NCBI RefSeq assembly: GCF_900104675.1
Contig: NZ_LT629945.1
Location: forward strand, 191,001-255,000
DNA length: 64,000 nucleotides
From: Angelakisella massiliensis
GTDB taxonomy: Bacteria > Bacillota > Clostridia > Oscillospirales > Ruminococcaceae
Reading direction: 5' to 3'
The notes beneath the pieces are model-generated. The model ran no database searches and was not told the DNA's origin. It worked only from the letters and a program-made list of their open reading frames with translations. The position numbers and the translations under genes are program-made. Shown here piece by piece: positions 44,527-53,637 of this stretch; positions within the stretch are counted from its first letter, which is position 1; each line of letters starts with the position of its first letter.

Positions 44527-45366
44527 ATGAAAAATCTGATGAAGATCGGCGAAATGGCTCGGTTCAACCAGGTATCTGTTCCCACCCTCCGGCTGTATGA
44601 CCGGATGGGACTTTTGAAGCCCTGCCATATTGATCAAGACAGCGGTTACCGCTACTACAGTATTTATCAAAAAGCCCGGCTGGATATGATCCAGTATATG
44701 AAGGAGCTGGGGATGAGTCTGGGGGAGATCAAAACACTTCTGGAGCAGGGGGACATTCAGCTGATCGAATCCACCCTGATCCGGAAGAAAAAACAGGTTC
44801 GGCAGCAAATCGCGGAACTGGAAACACGGCTGGGAGCCATTACCCGTGCTATTGAAAGCACCGAACGGTTCCGGAAAGCCCCCAATAAGGGGATGACCAC
44901 GGTGGAATATATCCCCCATCGGAAAATTTATGTGATGCACACCGATGTTAATTTTTATGACCACGATATTTCTGTTTATGAGGAGATCCTGGGACAGCTG
45001 AAGCTGGATATTCTTCGTCACGGATTGCCCCAGCTGTACTACTGCAACGCAGGCACCATCCTTCCCCGGGAATATTTTCTCAGCCAGCATCTGGAATCCC
45101 ATGAGATTTTCGTCTTTGTGGATGACAACTTCCCCGAAAGCCAAACGGTGCGCCGGATAGACAGCGGTATGTTCGCCTGCATTTATCTGGACCGTTTCGA
45201 GGATGAACCGGCCTATGCGGCCAAGCTGCTGGAATACTGCACTCAAAACGGTTATACCGTCTGCGGAGATTATCTTTGTGAGGTTTTAACTGAATTCAAT
45301 GTTTTTGACAGCCAGCATCGCTCCATGTTTCTCCGGTTGCAGGTGCCGCTTTCCTTCCAGCAGTAA
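44527..45366 (+). CDS. MerR family regulator with effector-binding domain
   Basis: 279-aa activator of the BmrR type. MerR helix-turn-helix at residues 5-75 (KIGEMARFNQVSVPTLRLYDRMGLLKPCHIDQDSGYRYYS), a dimerisation coiled coil (about 80-115), then a GyrI-like ligand domain (about 125-275). AGTTGGAGG precedes the ATG. The next gene has a MerR-type promoter, so it is the probable target; the effector is unknown. Confidence 0.93.
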   Translation: MKNLMKIGEMARFNQVSVPTLRLYDRMGLLKPCHIDQDSGYRYYSIYQKARLDMIQYMKELGMSLGEIKTLLEQGDIQLIESTLIRKKKQVRQQIAELETRLGAITRAIESTERFRKAPNKGMTTVEYIPHRKIYVMHTDVNFYDHDISVYEEILGQLKLDILRHGLPQLYYCNAGTILPREYFLSQHLESHEIFVFVDDNFPESQTVRRIDSGMFACIYLDRFEDEPAYAAKLLEYCTQNGYTVCGDYLCEVLTEFNVFDSQHRSMFLRLQVPLSFQQ

Positions 45367-45394
45367 AATTTGTGAAATAAAAAACAATTTCCTC

Positions 45395-45425
45395 TTGACT
45401 CTCATCCAAGGTGAGGCTGTATGCT
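45395..45425 (+). promoter_or_regulatory. MerR-type promoter with 19-bp spacer
   Basis: TTGACT (45395-45400) and TATGCT (45420-45425) are 19 bp apart, too long for normal transcription and diagnostic of MerR activation. The spacer holds the partial dyad CTCATCC/GGTGAG. It lies 58 nt before the dehydrogenase gene. Confidence 0.8.
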
Positions 45426-45482
45426 GGAAGCAAGAAGAAGGCGGATATCGCCTGAAGTCAGATGAATAAGGAGGCACCAAGG

Positions 45483-46508
45483 ATGAGCAAGATCAAAGTG
45501 GTACAGTACGGCTGCGGAAAAATGAGCAAATACACCCTGCGTTATCTTTATGAGCATGGGGCTCAGATCGTGGGCGCCATTGATGTCAACCCCGCCATCA
45601 TCGGCATGGATATCGGCGATTACGCCGAACTGGGCGTAAAAACCGGCGTCCTCATCAGCGACAAGGCTGAAGAGGTCCTGGACAGCACTCAGCCGGATAT
45701 CGCCATTGTCACCCTGTTCAGCCTGGTCAGTGACTGCTACGATCATTTTGTCAACTGCCTGAGCCGGGGGATCAATGTCATCACCACCTGCGAGGAAGCC
45801 ACCTATTGCTGGACTACCGATCCGGTCCGGGCCAACAAGCTGGATGTGCTGGCCAAAGCCAACAACTGCACCTTTGTGGGCAGCGGCATGGAGGATACCT
45901 TCTGGGTCAACATGGTGGGAATGGTAGCCGGCAGCTGCAACACTATCCGCAAAATTGAAGGTGCGGTCAGCTACAATGTGGAAGATTACGGTCTGGCCCT
46001 GGCCAAAGCCCACGGCGTCGGCCTGACCCCCGAGGAATTTGAGCAGCAGATCGCTCATCCCGAAACCCTGGAGCCCTCCTATGTCTGGAACTCCAACGAA
46101 GCTCTGGCCTCCAAGATGGGCTGGACCATCAAGAGCCAGACCCAGAAGTGCGTCCCCTATTTCCATGACAGCGATCTGTATTCTTCCACCCTGGGAGAGA
46201 CCATCCCCAAGGGCAACTGCATCGGAATGGCCGCTGTAGTCACTACTGAGACCTTCCAAGGTCCGGTTATCGAGACCCAGTGCATCGGCAAGGTTTACGG
46301 ACCGGATGATGGCGATATGTGTGACTGGAAGATCACCGGTGAGCCGGACACCCAGTTCCATGTGGTCAAACCCGCTACGGTGGAGCATACCTGCGCCACC
46401 ATCGTCAACCGGATTCCCAGCGTTCTCCGCGCTCCGGCGGGGCTGATCACCCTGGATGAGCTGGATGAGCTGGGCTACCTCACCTATCCCATGGAATATT
46501 ATCTGTAA
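45483..46508 (+). CDS. 2,4-diaminopentanoate dehydrogenase-like oxidoreductase (DapB-fold)
   Basis: 341-aa NAD(P)-dependent dehydrogenase with an N-terminal Rossmann domain ([31 protein letters not shown], dinucleotide loop GCGKMS) related to dihydrodipicolinate reductase and to ornithine-pathway 2,4-diaminopentanoate dehydrogenase. The remaining ornithine degradation genes (oraSE, ortAB) are absent, so the true substrate may be another amine or amino acid. AAGGAGG is 8 nt before the ATG. It is alone in its unit, under the MerR promoter, and ends at a strong terminator. Confidence 0.82.
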   Translation: MSKIKVVQYGCGKMSKYTLRYLYEHGAQIVGAIDVNPAIIGMDIGDYAELGVKTGVLISDKAEEVLDSTQPDIAIVTLFSLVSDCYDHFVNCLSRGINVITTCEEATYCWTTDPVRANKLDVLAKANNCTFVGSGMEDTFWVNMVGMVAGSCNTIRKIEGAVSYNVEDYGLALAKAHGVGLTPEEFEQQIAHPETLEPSYVWNSNEALASKMGWTIKSQTQKCVPYFHDSDLYSSTLGETIPKGNCIGMAAVVTTETFQGPVIETQCIGKVYGPDDGDMCDWKITGEPDTQFHVVKPATVEHTCATIVNRIPSVLRAPAGLITLDELDELGYLTYPMEYYL

Positions 46509-46554
46509 TTCCCTGGTCCAGTCCCCGGTGAAGTGATTTTTTCATGAAATAAGA

Positions 46555-46602
46555 AGGGCCTCCCAACGGCGGTACGGGTAACCGTCATTGGGAGGTCCTT
46601 TT
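46555..46602. terminator. Terminator between dehydrogenase and folT
   Basis: Long stem GGGCCTCCCAA...GGCGGT with ACCGTC...TTGGGAGGTCC around ACGGGTA, then TTTT; usable from both convergent genes. Confidence 0.85.
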
Positions 46603-46612
46603 CCTGTTCTGT

Positions 46613-47179
46613 TTACGCCGCGCGTCTGGATCTTGCCTGCGCCTGGAGTACGATTCCGGATACCGTCACCAGCATCAGCGCTTCCAGCGGCAGCATTGCC
46701 ACATTCTTAAAAATCCTCATAGGCAGATCTGCCAGCAATCCTTTCCCGTACAGCAGCTTCAGCCACAGGCTGTTGAGGAAAATGTTCAGGAAAAGATTGA
46801 TCACCAGCTTGGTGCAGAAAGCCCGGCGATAGGTGACAGGCCGGTGGTAGAGGGCAATGCCCCAGATGAGTCCCGCCAAAACAGCGGTAATGGTGAAGCC
46901 GGGAAAATAGGCTCCCCCGCCGTTGTTGAACAGATATCCCACCATGTCTCCCGCGGCTCCTGCCATCATCGCCACCACCGGCCCGAACAGCATCCCCACC
47001 ATGGCGCTGGTGAGAAAACCAAAGCCGATGCGCAGCTGGGGCGTCAGCTGGATACGGATATTCAGCGCATCCAGCGTAACGTTCAGGGCGATGAACAGGG
47101 CCGTCACCACCAAGGTCCTTGTTTTGTTCAGCTCATTGGCGGATTGCCTCAAGCGCTGCCACAAATTTTTTTCCTGCAT
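46613..47179 (-). CDS. folT: Folate ECF transporter S component (FolT)
   Basis: 188-aa membrane S component for folate. Features: TRTLVVTALFIALNVTLDALNIRIQLTPQLRIGFGFLTSAMVGMLFGPVVAMMAGAAGDMVGYLFNNGG and a YFPGFTITAVLAGLIWG helix, matching the FolT group. It depends on a shared EcfAAT module not in this window. GGAGG lies 7 nt before the ATG and is part of a regulatory hairpin; a tetrahydrofolate riboswitch lies upstream, supporting folate as substrate. Confidence 0.93.
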   Translation of the reverse strand: MQEKNLWQRLRQSANELNKTRTLVVTALFIALNVTLDALNIRIQLTPQLRIGFGFLTSAMVGMLFGPVVAMMAGAAGDMVGYLFNNGGGAYFPGFTITAVLAGLIWGIALYHRPVTYRRAFCTKLVINLFLNIFLNSLWLKLLYGKGLLADLPMRIFKNVAMLPLEALMLVTVSGIVLQAQARSRRAA

Positions 47180-47180
47180 C

Positions 47181-47225
47181 AAAAAACCTCCATTCTTACA
47201 GCGAAAGGCGCTGCAAAAATGGAGG
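47181..47225 (-). terminator. Terminator/Shine-Dalgarno hairpin of the folT riboswitch
   Basis: Stem CCTCCATTcTTaCAGCG / CGCTGcAAaAATGGAGG (47187-47225) with loop, followed by TTTTTT on the minus strand (47186-47181). The 3' arm on the mRNA is the folT GGAGG itself, so the same hairpin can stop transcription and hide the ribosome site. Confidence 0.8.
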
Positions 47226-47261
47226 AAAGCCCAAAGGGGCCCAAAACTCCGGCATTGATGC

Positions 47262-47392
47262 AGCAGCGGGATGCAGAGCCTACACCGCAGGATCACCCAT
47301 TTCGTCCACAGAACAACTCCCCGTTTCCATGGCACTGGAGGCCGATACATCTCCTGAAGGAAAACGGCCAACGCGCAGGCTCTTACTCTGCT
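47262..47392 (-). ncRNA. Tetrahydrofolate (THF-I class) riboswitch
   Basis: On the minus strand, reading towards folT, the conserved pieces occur in order: AGCAGAGTAAGAGCC, then GCGCGTT, a GGCCG...GAGATGTATCGGCC arm pair, and finally TGCGGTGTAGGCTCTGCATCC with closing CTGCT. GAGCC pairs with GGCTC and AGCAG with CTGCT. These match the THF aptamer core (GAGAGUA... GCGUU... GGGAUGU... CGGUG...UGCAUCC). Between the arms is a variable insert longer than usual. Likely lowers folT expression when folate is plentiful. Confidence 0.83.
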
Positions 47393-47436
47393 ATCGCTAT
47401 TTTCAGTTGTGCGCCGGTCCTTCCGGCGTCAAGGAC

Positions 47437-47465
47437 ATCATAGCACACCCTCGCTGCGGATGCAA
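47437..47465 (-). promoter_or_regulatory. Promoter of folT riboswitch transcript
   Basis: Minus-strand TTGCAT (47460-47465) and TATGAT (47437-47442), 17-bp spacer, 45 nt before the riboswitch. Confidence 0.75.
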
Positions 47466-47482
47466 GAGGCGGCGACAGCTTC

Positions 47483-47818
47483 TTACAGATGTTCCGGCAC
47501 CACGGCGAAAAAGATCAGATCCCTGTCTCCTTCATTGCAGAGGCTGTGGCCGGTTCCCATGGGGCAGTAATGACAATCTCCTGCTTCCAGCATCTCCCGG
47601 CCTCCATCAGCCAGATACATGGTGCCCATGCCCTCCAGGATATAAATGATCTCACTGTTGCTCTCATGGGTGTGCATACCAATGGAAGCGCCCGGCTCCA
47701 GCCGTCCCTTCATGATTTTATTGCGGCTGTCGCTGAAGGACCGGAGATAAAATTCCTTTTTTCCCCCTTTGAAGCCCGGCAGCTTCTGCTCCTCCATCTG
47801 TTCCATCTGAAGCTTCAT
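47483..47818 (-). CDS. Cupin domain protein
   Basis: 111-aa single cupin barrel. Motif 1 is GASIGMHTHESNSEIIYILEG with His-x-His and Glu metal ligands; motif 2 contains AGDCHYCPMGTGHSLCN with the last ligand His. Such small proteins act as sugar-isomerase-like or sensing proteins, but nothing in the sequence fixes the substrate. AAAGGAG is 8 nt before the ATG. It follows fakA by 92 nt and ends just before the folT promoter. Confidence 0.9.
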   Translation of the reverse strand: MKLQMEQMEEQKLPGFKGGKKEFYLRSFSDSRNKIMKGRLEPGASIGMHTHESNSEIIYILEGMGTMYLADGGREMLEAGDCHYCPMGTGHSLCNEGDRDLIFFAVVPEHL

Positions 47819-47910
47819 ACTTTCACTCCTTTTCTTTGAGCTGAAAACAGACTTTCTCTCCAAAAAAGGACGGACAGCCGCAGCCATCCGTCCCGGAAAG
47901 TTTTTGCCGT

Positions 47911-49560
47911 TTATTCCACCGAAATGGTGAGATAGTAGACCGGCTGACCGCCATTGATGAGGGCCAGGTCCACTTCCTTGGGCAGCTTCTCCCGCACAGC
48001 GGCTTCCAGCTCCGCCGCCTGTTCCTCAGTAACATTCTCACCGTAAATGAGGGTGACAAAAGTGCTGTCCTTATTTAACAGCGCCTTGACCAGCTTTACA
48101 GCGCAGCGCTTCAGATCCCGCTCAGTAAAGGAGACCTTGCCGTTTTCCAGCGCCAGCAGCTCTCCTTCCTTGATCTTGTGACCATCATAATCGCTGTCCC
48201 GGGCCGCGAAGGTGATCTGTCCGGTGCCTACCCGCTCAGCAGCCTTGCCCATGGCAATGACGTTTGCCTGGGCATCCTCTTCACCGTTGAAGGCCAGCAT
48301 AGCCGACAAGCCCTGGGGAATGGTGCGGGTGGGAATGACCTTGACCTCCCGGGTCTTCACCAGCTTGGCGGCCTGTTCCGCAGCCATGATGATATTCTTG
48401 TTGTTGGGCAGCACAAACACTGTGCCGGAGGGGGTAGCCTCAATGGCGTTGATGATGTCGTCAGTGGAGGGATTCATAGTCTGTCCGCCGCTGACCACAT
48501 GATTGACCCCCAGATCGGTAAACAGCTGCTGCACCCCTTCGCCCGCCGCTACAGCCACAAAGCCAAAAGGAATGTCCGGATCCACCGGCACCTTGTTGAG
48601 GGCCTTGGCGGCAGTTGCCTTCTGCTGCTCCTCATACTGCAGGCGCATATTGTCGATCTTCATCTTGGTCAGCATACCGTACTCCAGCGCCTTTTGAATG
48701 GCCTTGCCGGGGTTGTCGGTATGAACGTGGCATTTGATGATATCCTCGTCATCCACCACCACCGCGCTGTCGCCGATGGATTCCAGATAAGCCCGGAGGG
48801 TCAGGGGATCCTTGGTGGTTTCTTTGTTTTTGATGACAATAAACTCGGTGCAGTAGGTGAAGGTAATATCTCCTTCATACTCTCCCGCAGCGTTGACATC
48901 CACATGGATGGCGCCTTCCCCGCCTTCCTGTCCGGCAGGCTGGATCACACCGTTGCCGGCAAAGACCGACTGCATTCCTTCAAAAATGCAGACCAGTCCC
49001 GCTCCGCCGGCGTCCACCACACCGGCCTTTTTCAGTACCGGCAGCTGCTCCGGTGTTTTGGCCAGGGCGTCCCTGGCGGCCGCCACCAGCTGATCCCACA
49101 TTGCCGCCACCGTGGTATCCTCGGTATAACCGGCCTTGATGGTCTCAGCGGAAACACGGGCCACGGTGAGCATGGTGCCCTCAGTGGGCTTCATGACCGC
49201 CTTATAAGCGGATTCCACACCGATGCTCAGGGCGTTGATAAGATCATCCGCCTCAGCGGTTTCCTTCCCCTTGAGGCCCTTGGAAAAGCCCCGGAACAAC
49301 AGGGAGGTGATTACGCCGGAGTTGCCCCGGGCTCCCCGGAGCAAAGCGGAGGAAGCGGTCTTGGAAACTTCGGCCACGGTGGCGTCGTCCGCCAGTCCCT
49401 CCAGCTCCCGCTTTGCGGCGTTGATGGTCATGCTCATATTGGTACCGGTGTCGCCATCCGGCACAGGAAAGACGTTCATGGCGTCTACCTGCTGCTTCTG
49501 ATTGGTGATATTGTTGGCCGCCGAGATCATGGCGTCCCGCAAATCTCTGCCACTAATCAA
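47911..49560 (-). CDS. fakA: Fatty acid kinase catalytic subunit (FakA/YloV-like, DAK2 domain)
   Basis: 549-aa kinase phosphorylating fatty acids held by FakB/DegV proteins for incorporation into phospholipid. The N-terminal DhaL-type domain has MNVFPVPDGDTGTNMSMTINAA; the middle domain (about 210-330) and the C-terminal DegV-like fold (about 340-549) follow. The start is TTG at 49560 with AAAGGAG 10 nt upstream. It follows asp23, a conserved pairing. A DegV candidate partner is encoded 5 kb away. Confidence 0.94.
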   Translation of the reverse strand: MISGRDLRDAMISAANNITNQKQQVDAMNVFPVPDGDTGTNMSMTINAAKRELEGLADDATVAEVSKTASSALLRGARGNSGVITSLLFRGFSKGLKGKETAEADDLINALSIGVESAYKAVMKPTEGTMLTVARVSAETIKAGYTEDTTVAAMWDQLVAAARDALAKTPEQLPVLKKAGVVDAGGAGLVCIFEGMQSVFAGNGVIQPAGQEGGEGAIHVDVNAAGEYEGDITFTYCTEFIVIKNKETTKDPLTLRAYLESIGDSAVVVDDEDIIKCHVHTDNPGKAIQKALEYGMLTKMKIDNMRLQYEEQQKATAAKALNKVPVDPDIPFGFVAVAAGEGVQQLFTDLGVNHVVSGGQTMNPSTDDIINAIEATPSGTVFVLPNNKNIIMAAEQAAKLVKTREVKVIPTRTIPQGLSAMLAFNGEEDAQANVIAMGKAAERVGTGQITFAARDSDYDGHKIKEGELLALENGKVSFTERDLKRCAVKLVKALLNKDSTFVTLIYGENVTEEQAAELEAAVREKLPKEVDLALINGGQPVYYLTISVE

Positions 49561-49651
49561 CTTTCGTACGCTCCTTTCGGAGAGGCTGTTCCCCGCTTAT
49601 GGATGGAACACTGTCTCTCCCCTTCGATTTGGTCAGGTGAGACAGCTCTCC

Positions 49652-50002
49652 TTACTGCGCGGTCATGGAATCTACAAAAACATTGACCTTGGCCACCTGA
49701 AAGCCGGTGCTTTCCTCCACAGTATAGCGGACCTTATGAACAATGCTTTTGACAATAGCGGCGATATTTACCCCATAGGTAACGGCAATATGGATATCCA
49801 CCAGCAGCTTGCCGTCTTCTGTGCGCACCCGGACGCCCTTATCGATATTGTCCCGGTTGCTCAGCACCGCTTTGATGCCCTGGTAGGGAGAGTTGATCAT
49901 TCCGGCAACTCCGTAACACTCCGAAGCGGCCTTGCCGATGAGGTTTGCAAAATATTCCTGTGTGATCTCCACTGTGCCCAGTGTGTTTTCAAACCCGATC
50001 AT
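49652..50002 (-). CDS. Asp23/Gls24 family envelope stress protein
   Basis: 116-aa DUF322 protein. Core: LGTVEITQEYFANLIGKAASECYGVAGMINSPYQGIKAVLSN... VRVRTEDGKLLVDIHIAVTYGVNIAAIVKSIVHKVRYTVEESTGFQVAKVNVFVDSM. Asp23 proteins form envelope-associated clusters. The ATG at 50002 is chosen because AAGGAGG is 6 nt upstream. Immediately before fakA. Confidence 0.95.
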   Translation of the reverse strand: MIGFENTLGTVEITQEYFANLIGKAASECYGVAGMINSPYQGIKAVLSNRDNIDKGVRVRTEDGKLLVDIHIAVTYGVNIAAIVKSIVHKVRYTVEESTGFQVAKVNVFVDSMTAQ

Positions 50003-50103
50003 AGTCATCCTCCTTTTTGCGGAAAAAAACCGCCTGTGGTCCCGGCTGTCCGTTGGAAAGGCGCCGGTCCGCGCTGAAAAGTCCGCCCCCTGCGGGGCAC
50101 ACC

Positions 50104-51609
50104 TTACCATTCTTCTATATTATAAAAAATATCCTGTTCCGTTGCAACTATATTTGCGGAAAAATCTCGGGAAAAGCAAAAGATGCCCCGGCGAAACAGC
50201 AGCGGGATCACCGGCATTTTCTTTTCCAGCATCGCCTCAAAATCCTCCTGGGAAAGCTCACCGCTGTGGAGCTGGGTATGGGCCTGTCTCAGCTCCTGAT
50301 CGTCAGCCGCTCCCGGACCAAGCTGAGGGTCCGGAAACAGCACCCGGGACAGATCCAGATTGCCCGGCATCTTCACCTCTCCAAGGTACAGATCATACTG
50401 TCCCTGGGCGATCCTCTCCTGGAACTGCTCAAAGGGCAGCGCCTCCACAACAATCTCCACCCCCAGCTGAGCGCAGGAATCCTTGATCAGCTGGGCAACC
50501 GACTGCCGGTCATTGTTTTCGCTGTTGATCAGCAGCCCAACCGAAAACCGGCGTCCGTTTTGGGTCCTCCACCCTTCGCTGTCCCGCTGCTGCCACCCAA
50601 GAGCGTCCAGCTGCTGGTTTTGGCGGTCCACACTCAGATCCAGCTGGGCCACCCCCAGGGCGGTGGCGGAGGCCGCCGGATTGATGGGCAGGGCGGTAGC
50701 CGCGGCAAAGCCCACCATATAAGCCTTGCGGGCAATCTCTTCCCGGTCCATCATGGCGCTGAAAACACAGCGGGTTTGCTCATCCCATCCCAGCCGCTGG
50801 CTGTTGACCCCCAGATACACCATGTTGCTCAATGGAATCTGCCGATAGCCGATGCCCAGCCCCAGATTCAGGTCGGACTGAAGGTCGGAATACATCAGAT
50901 CGATGGTTCCCTCCATTACACCATAGCTCTGTTCCTCCATGGTTTGAGTGGCCACCAGCTCCACGGTGCGGATATTGCCCGCGACACGGTAATAGCTCTC
51001 ATTGACCACCATCCGGGTCTGACCTTCTTCCAGTACAAAGCGGCCGCAGCCTACGGGACGCTCCTGCGCCTCGGTTCCTATTTGCAGAATGGGGAAAGTC
51101 AGGCTTCTGGGAAAATAAATATCCGCCTGAGACAACGTAATGACCAATGTGTTGCTATCCGGCGCTTCAGCACCCACTACGCCTGTAAGAGCTGCGGAAT
51201 ATCGCGGTGTCTGGCGTGCCAGCTCCAGCGAGGCCAGAACATCGGCAGATGTCAAAGGAGAACCGTCGGAAAAGGTCAGCCCGCTGCGCAGCTTGACCAC
51301 ACAGCTGGCGCCCTCCACCGTCACCTCCTGAGCCAGGCGGTTTTTGGGCTGATAATCCTGATCCAGCGTCACCAGCGGATCATACAGCAAGCTGGTCAGG
51401 CAGCTGTTCTGAAGGGTTTGGCAGGTATAGGGATTGAGTGTATCCTCCGGGAAAAATGGCAGCCGGACCCGCTGCACCTGCTCAGGCTGACTTTGACTGA
51501 CCTGAGGTTCGGACTGCTGCTGCGTTTGCTGTGTATCACTTCTGCCGCAGCCTGTGAACGCCAGGATAAGTGCCAACGATATCGCCGACATCCTCCAAAA
51601 AATTTTCAT
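50104..51609 (-). CDS. Family 5 substrate-binding lipoprotein (peptide/nickel-type ABC)
   Basis: 501-aa extracellular solute-binding protein. Lipoprotein signal with lipobox FTGC (Cys about residue 21), a Gln-rich linker, then the SBP_bac_5 fold (LPFFPEDTLNPYTCQTLQNSCLTSLLYDPLVTLDQDYQPKNRLAQ). No permease or ATPase genes accompany it, so it must work with an unlinked transporter or act as a sensor. It is followed by asp23-fakA at about 100 nt. Confidence 0.9.
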   Translation of the reverse strand: MKIFWRMSAISLALILAFTGCGRSDTQQTQQQSEPQVSQSQPEQVQRVRLPFFPEDTLNPYTCQTLQNSCLTSLLYDPLVTLDQDYQPKNRLAQEVTVEGASCVVKLRSGLTFSDGSPLTSADVLASLELARQTPRYSAALTGVVGAEAPDSNTLVITLSQADIYFPRSLTFPILQIGTEAQERPVGCGRFVLEEGQTRMVVNESYYRVAGNIRTVELVATQTMEEQSYGVMEGTIDLMYSDLQSDLNLGLGIGYRQIPLSNMVYLGVNSQRLGWDEQTRCVFSAMMDREEIARKAYMVGFAAATALPINPAASATALGVAQLDLSVDRQNQQLDALGWQQRDSEGWRTQNGRRFSVGLLINSENNDRQSVAQLIKDSCAQLGVEIVVEALPFEQFQERIAQGQYDLYLGEVKMPGNLDLSRVLFPDPQLGPGAADDQELRQAHTQLHSGELSQEDFEAMLEKKMPVIPLLFRRGIFCFSRDFSANIVATEQDIFYNIEEW

Positions 51610-52052
51610 ACCAGTTCCTTTCTATTGTACCCTGAAACCCAAAAATCTATCGCCTGATAAGCGGCAGAAAGCATCCCTTCCGCAAAAGAAAAAGGGATGA
51701 TGCTTTTCCAACACAAATTTCTGTCGTGCTCCCTGCCGGGGCCCATTTCCCCCAGCCCTTGCGGGAATACTGAAGTACAGCTGTTTCCGGCGCCGAGCCG
51801 GCTGCCGTCCACCGGCTGGTATGTATCTCATGTATATTCCCACCCTCTTATGGAAAAGGGCGTCATTCCCGCCTCTGTTTATTCCGGCCGCTTCTTTTCC
51901 TCCCGCTTTTTCAGGAAAAGCGTTGCTGCGCAGGAATACCGTCGCAGCTGTCCCCAAAAAGCCTTTGGTGGATACCAGAGGTTTTTCAGGACTTGTGTAC
52001 AGATTAAGCGGGGTCCGGAACGGACCCCGCCCAATTTTACTCTTCCTTCATT
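51610..52052. other. Gene-free stretch; hairpin 52008-52030 after spoVS
   Basis: About 440 bp without a supported gene. A perfect stem GCGGGGTCCG (52008-52017) / CGGACCCCGC (52021-52030) with GAA loop lies 23 nt after the spoVS stop; on the minus strand TTAATCT follows, so it is a probable spoVS terminator. Confidence 0.6.
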
Positions 52053-52313
52053 TTATCTTGGCTGCACAATCAGTTTGATGGCTGTGCGGTCCTCTTCGTC
52101 AATGGTGATGTTGGCAAATGCCGGTATGCAGACGAGGTCTACTCCCGCTGGAGCAAGATATCCCCTTGCGATTGCCACAGCTTTAATCGCCTGGTTCGCG
52201 GCACCCGCGCCAACAGCCTGAACCTCCACTTCCCCATGTTCCCGGATTACGCCCGCGATGGCGCCGGCTACCGCATTGGGGACGGATTTGGCGGAAACTT
52301 TCAGGACCTCCAT
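52053..52313 (-). CDS. spoVS: Stage V sporulation protein S
   Basis: 86-aa Alba-like protein: MEVLKVSAKSVPNAVAGAIAGVIREHGEVEVQAVGAGAANQAIKAVAIARGYL... is nearly invariant in spore formers. Acts in late sporulation; the exact role is unresolved. Separated from ymdB by 252 nt, in the same direction, with GGGGGGAG upstream. Confidence 0.97.
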   Translation of the reverse strand: MEVLKVSAKSVPNAVAGAIAGVIREHGEVEVQAVGAGAANQAIKAVAIARGYLAPAGVDLVCIPAFANITIDEEDRTAIKLIVQPR

Positions 52314-52565
52314 GCTCTCCCCCCCTTTCTTTACTCTGCCTTACACCGGTTGGACCTGCAGTGCCGGCGAACTGCGGGTAAGGTTTTTTCCATTCTCAGG
52401 GCAGGCCATGGGGCCAAAGCTTCCGCATTTCCCACCTCTTGGGCGCCACCACCCAACGAACGAAAAAGCTCCTCTGATTCAAACTGCCGACACTGTATTG
52501 CTATCTATGAATAATCATAAACGATTCTAGCTGTTCTTGCAAGAACATCGAAAAAAATTAGATAC

Positions 52566-53336
52566 TTATTCCACGTTCACCCGTTCAATTTTGGTGGTTT
52601 TTCCAGTCTTATGATCCACTGACAGCAATACTCCGCTCATTCTGCAGGGGCCGCTGTCATTAAGGAAGCGGGTGGGCAGGCCTGTGCGGAAACGATTGAT
52701 GGCCAGCTCCGGACGTACACCCAACACGGAATTAAAGCTGCCGCACATTCCCAGATCGGTTATATATCCTGTTCCGCCGGGAAGGATACGTTCATCAGCG
52801 GTTTGGATATGGGTATGGGTGCCCACCACCGCCGTCACCCGGCCATCCAGATACATCCCCATCGCTACCTTTTCCGAGGTGGCTTCGGCGTGAAAATCCA
52901 CCAAAATCACCTTGGCGTCCAGCTGAGGCAGCAGTTCATCCATCACATCAAAGGGATTTCGGTAAGCGTCCATAAAACAGCTTCCGGAAAGGTTGACCAC
53001 CGCTGTTCTGGGAAGCCCCGGGCGGTCATAGATACAAAAACCCCGTCCCGGCGCGGAGGGATGATAATTCGCAGGGCGAATCAGCTCCTCCCGCTCAGCC
53101 AACTCCTGATAGATTTCCCGGCGGCGCAGCCCGTGGTTGCCCAAAGTGATCACATCGGCGCCGCTGTTCCACAGCTGTCTGGCGCTGGAGGGAAGGATCC
53201 CGTTGCCTTCGGCGGAATTTTCGCCATTGACCACCGTCAGTTCCACTTTCAGCTCCCGGCGAATACGGGGCAGACGCTCCAGCAGAAAGCGGCATCCGTT
53301 ATCCCCCACAACGTCCCCCAGCATTAAAATATTCAT
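52566..53336 (-). CDS. ymdB: YmdB-family metallophosphoesterase (2',3'-cAMP phosphodiesterase-like)
   Basis: 256-aa TIGR00282-type phosphoesterase. Metal ligands are visible: D8 (LGDVVG), NGENS, LGNHG, and DFHAEATSEK...GTHTHIQTAD. In Bacillus YmdB controls late gene expression and biofilm/motility choice. Usually between rny and spoVS; spoVS is adjacent here but rny is absent. Confidence 0.96.
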   Translation of the reverse strand: MNILMLGDVVGDNGCRFLLERLPRIRRELKVELTVVNGENSAEGNGILPSSARQLWNSGADVITLGNHGLRRREIYQELAEREELIRPANYHPSAPGRGFCIYDRPGLPRTAVVNLSGSCFMDAYRNPFDVMDELLPQLDAKVILVDFHAEATSEKVAMGMYLDGRVTAVVGTHTHIQTADERILPGGTGYITDLGMCGSFNSVLGVRPELAINRFRTGLPTRFLNDSGPCRMSGVLLSVDHKTGKTTKIERVNVE

Positions 53337-53533
53337 CGGGTCCTCCTCCTTTCATCTTTGCCATCACCTGTCACAGCATCTTTTTAAGCCTTTGGGCAAG
53401 AGATGCCAGAGCCAAACTGTCCATCACCCAATCACGATAAAAGCGCCTGTTACAGGCAATGATGTTAGACATTATCATACCAGAAAACATCCATTTTGAA
53501 AAGTCTCCGGCGTGGATAAATCAACCTTTTCTC

Positions 53534-53562
53534 TTGACTTCCTCCATGGAATCCCTTAAACT
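53534..53562 (+). promoter_or_regulatory. Promoter of trmL-degV
   Basis: TTGACT (53534-53539) and TAAACT (53557-53562) with 17-bp spacer, 75 nt before trmL. Confidence 0.65.
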
Positions 53563-53637
53563 TAAAAAGCAACACTTGTTACAATTTTATGCAGCTGCCC
53601 TTTCTCTTGGGGAAGCGCAGCGCCGGAGGTTTGACTA

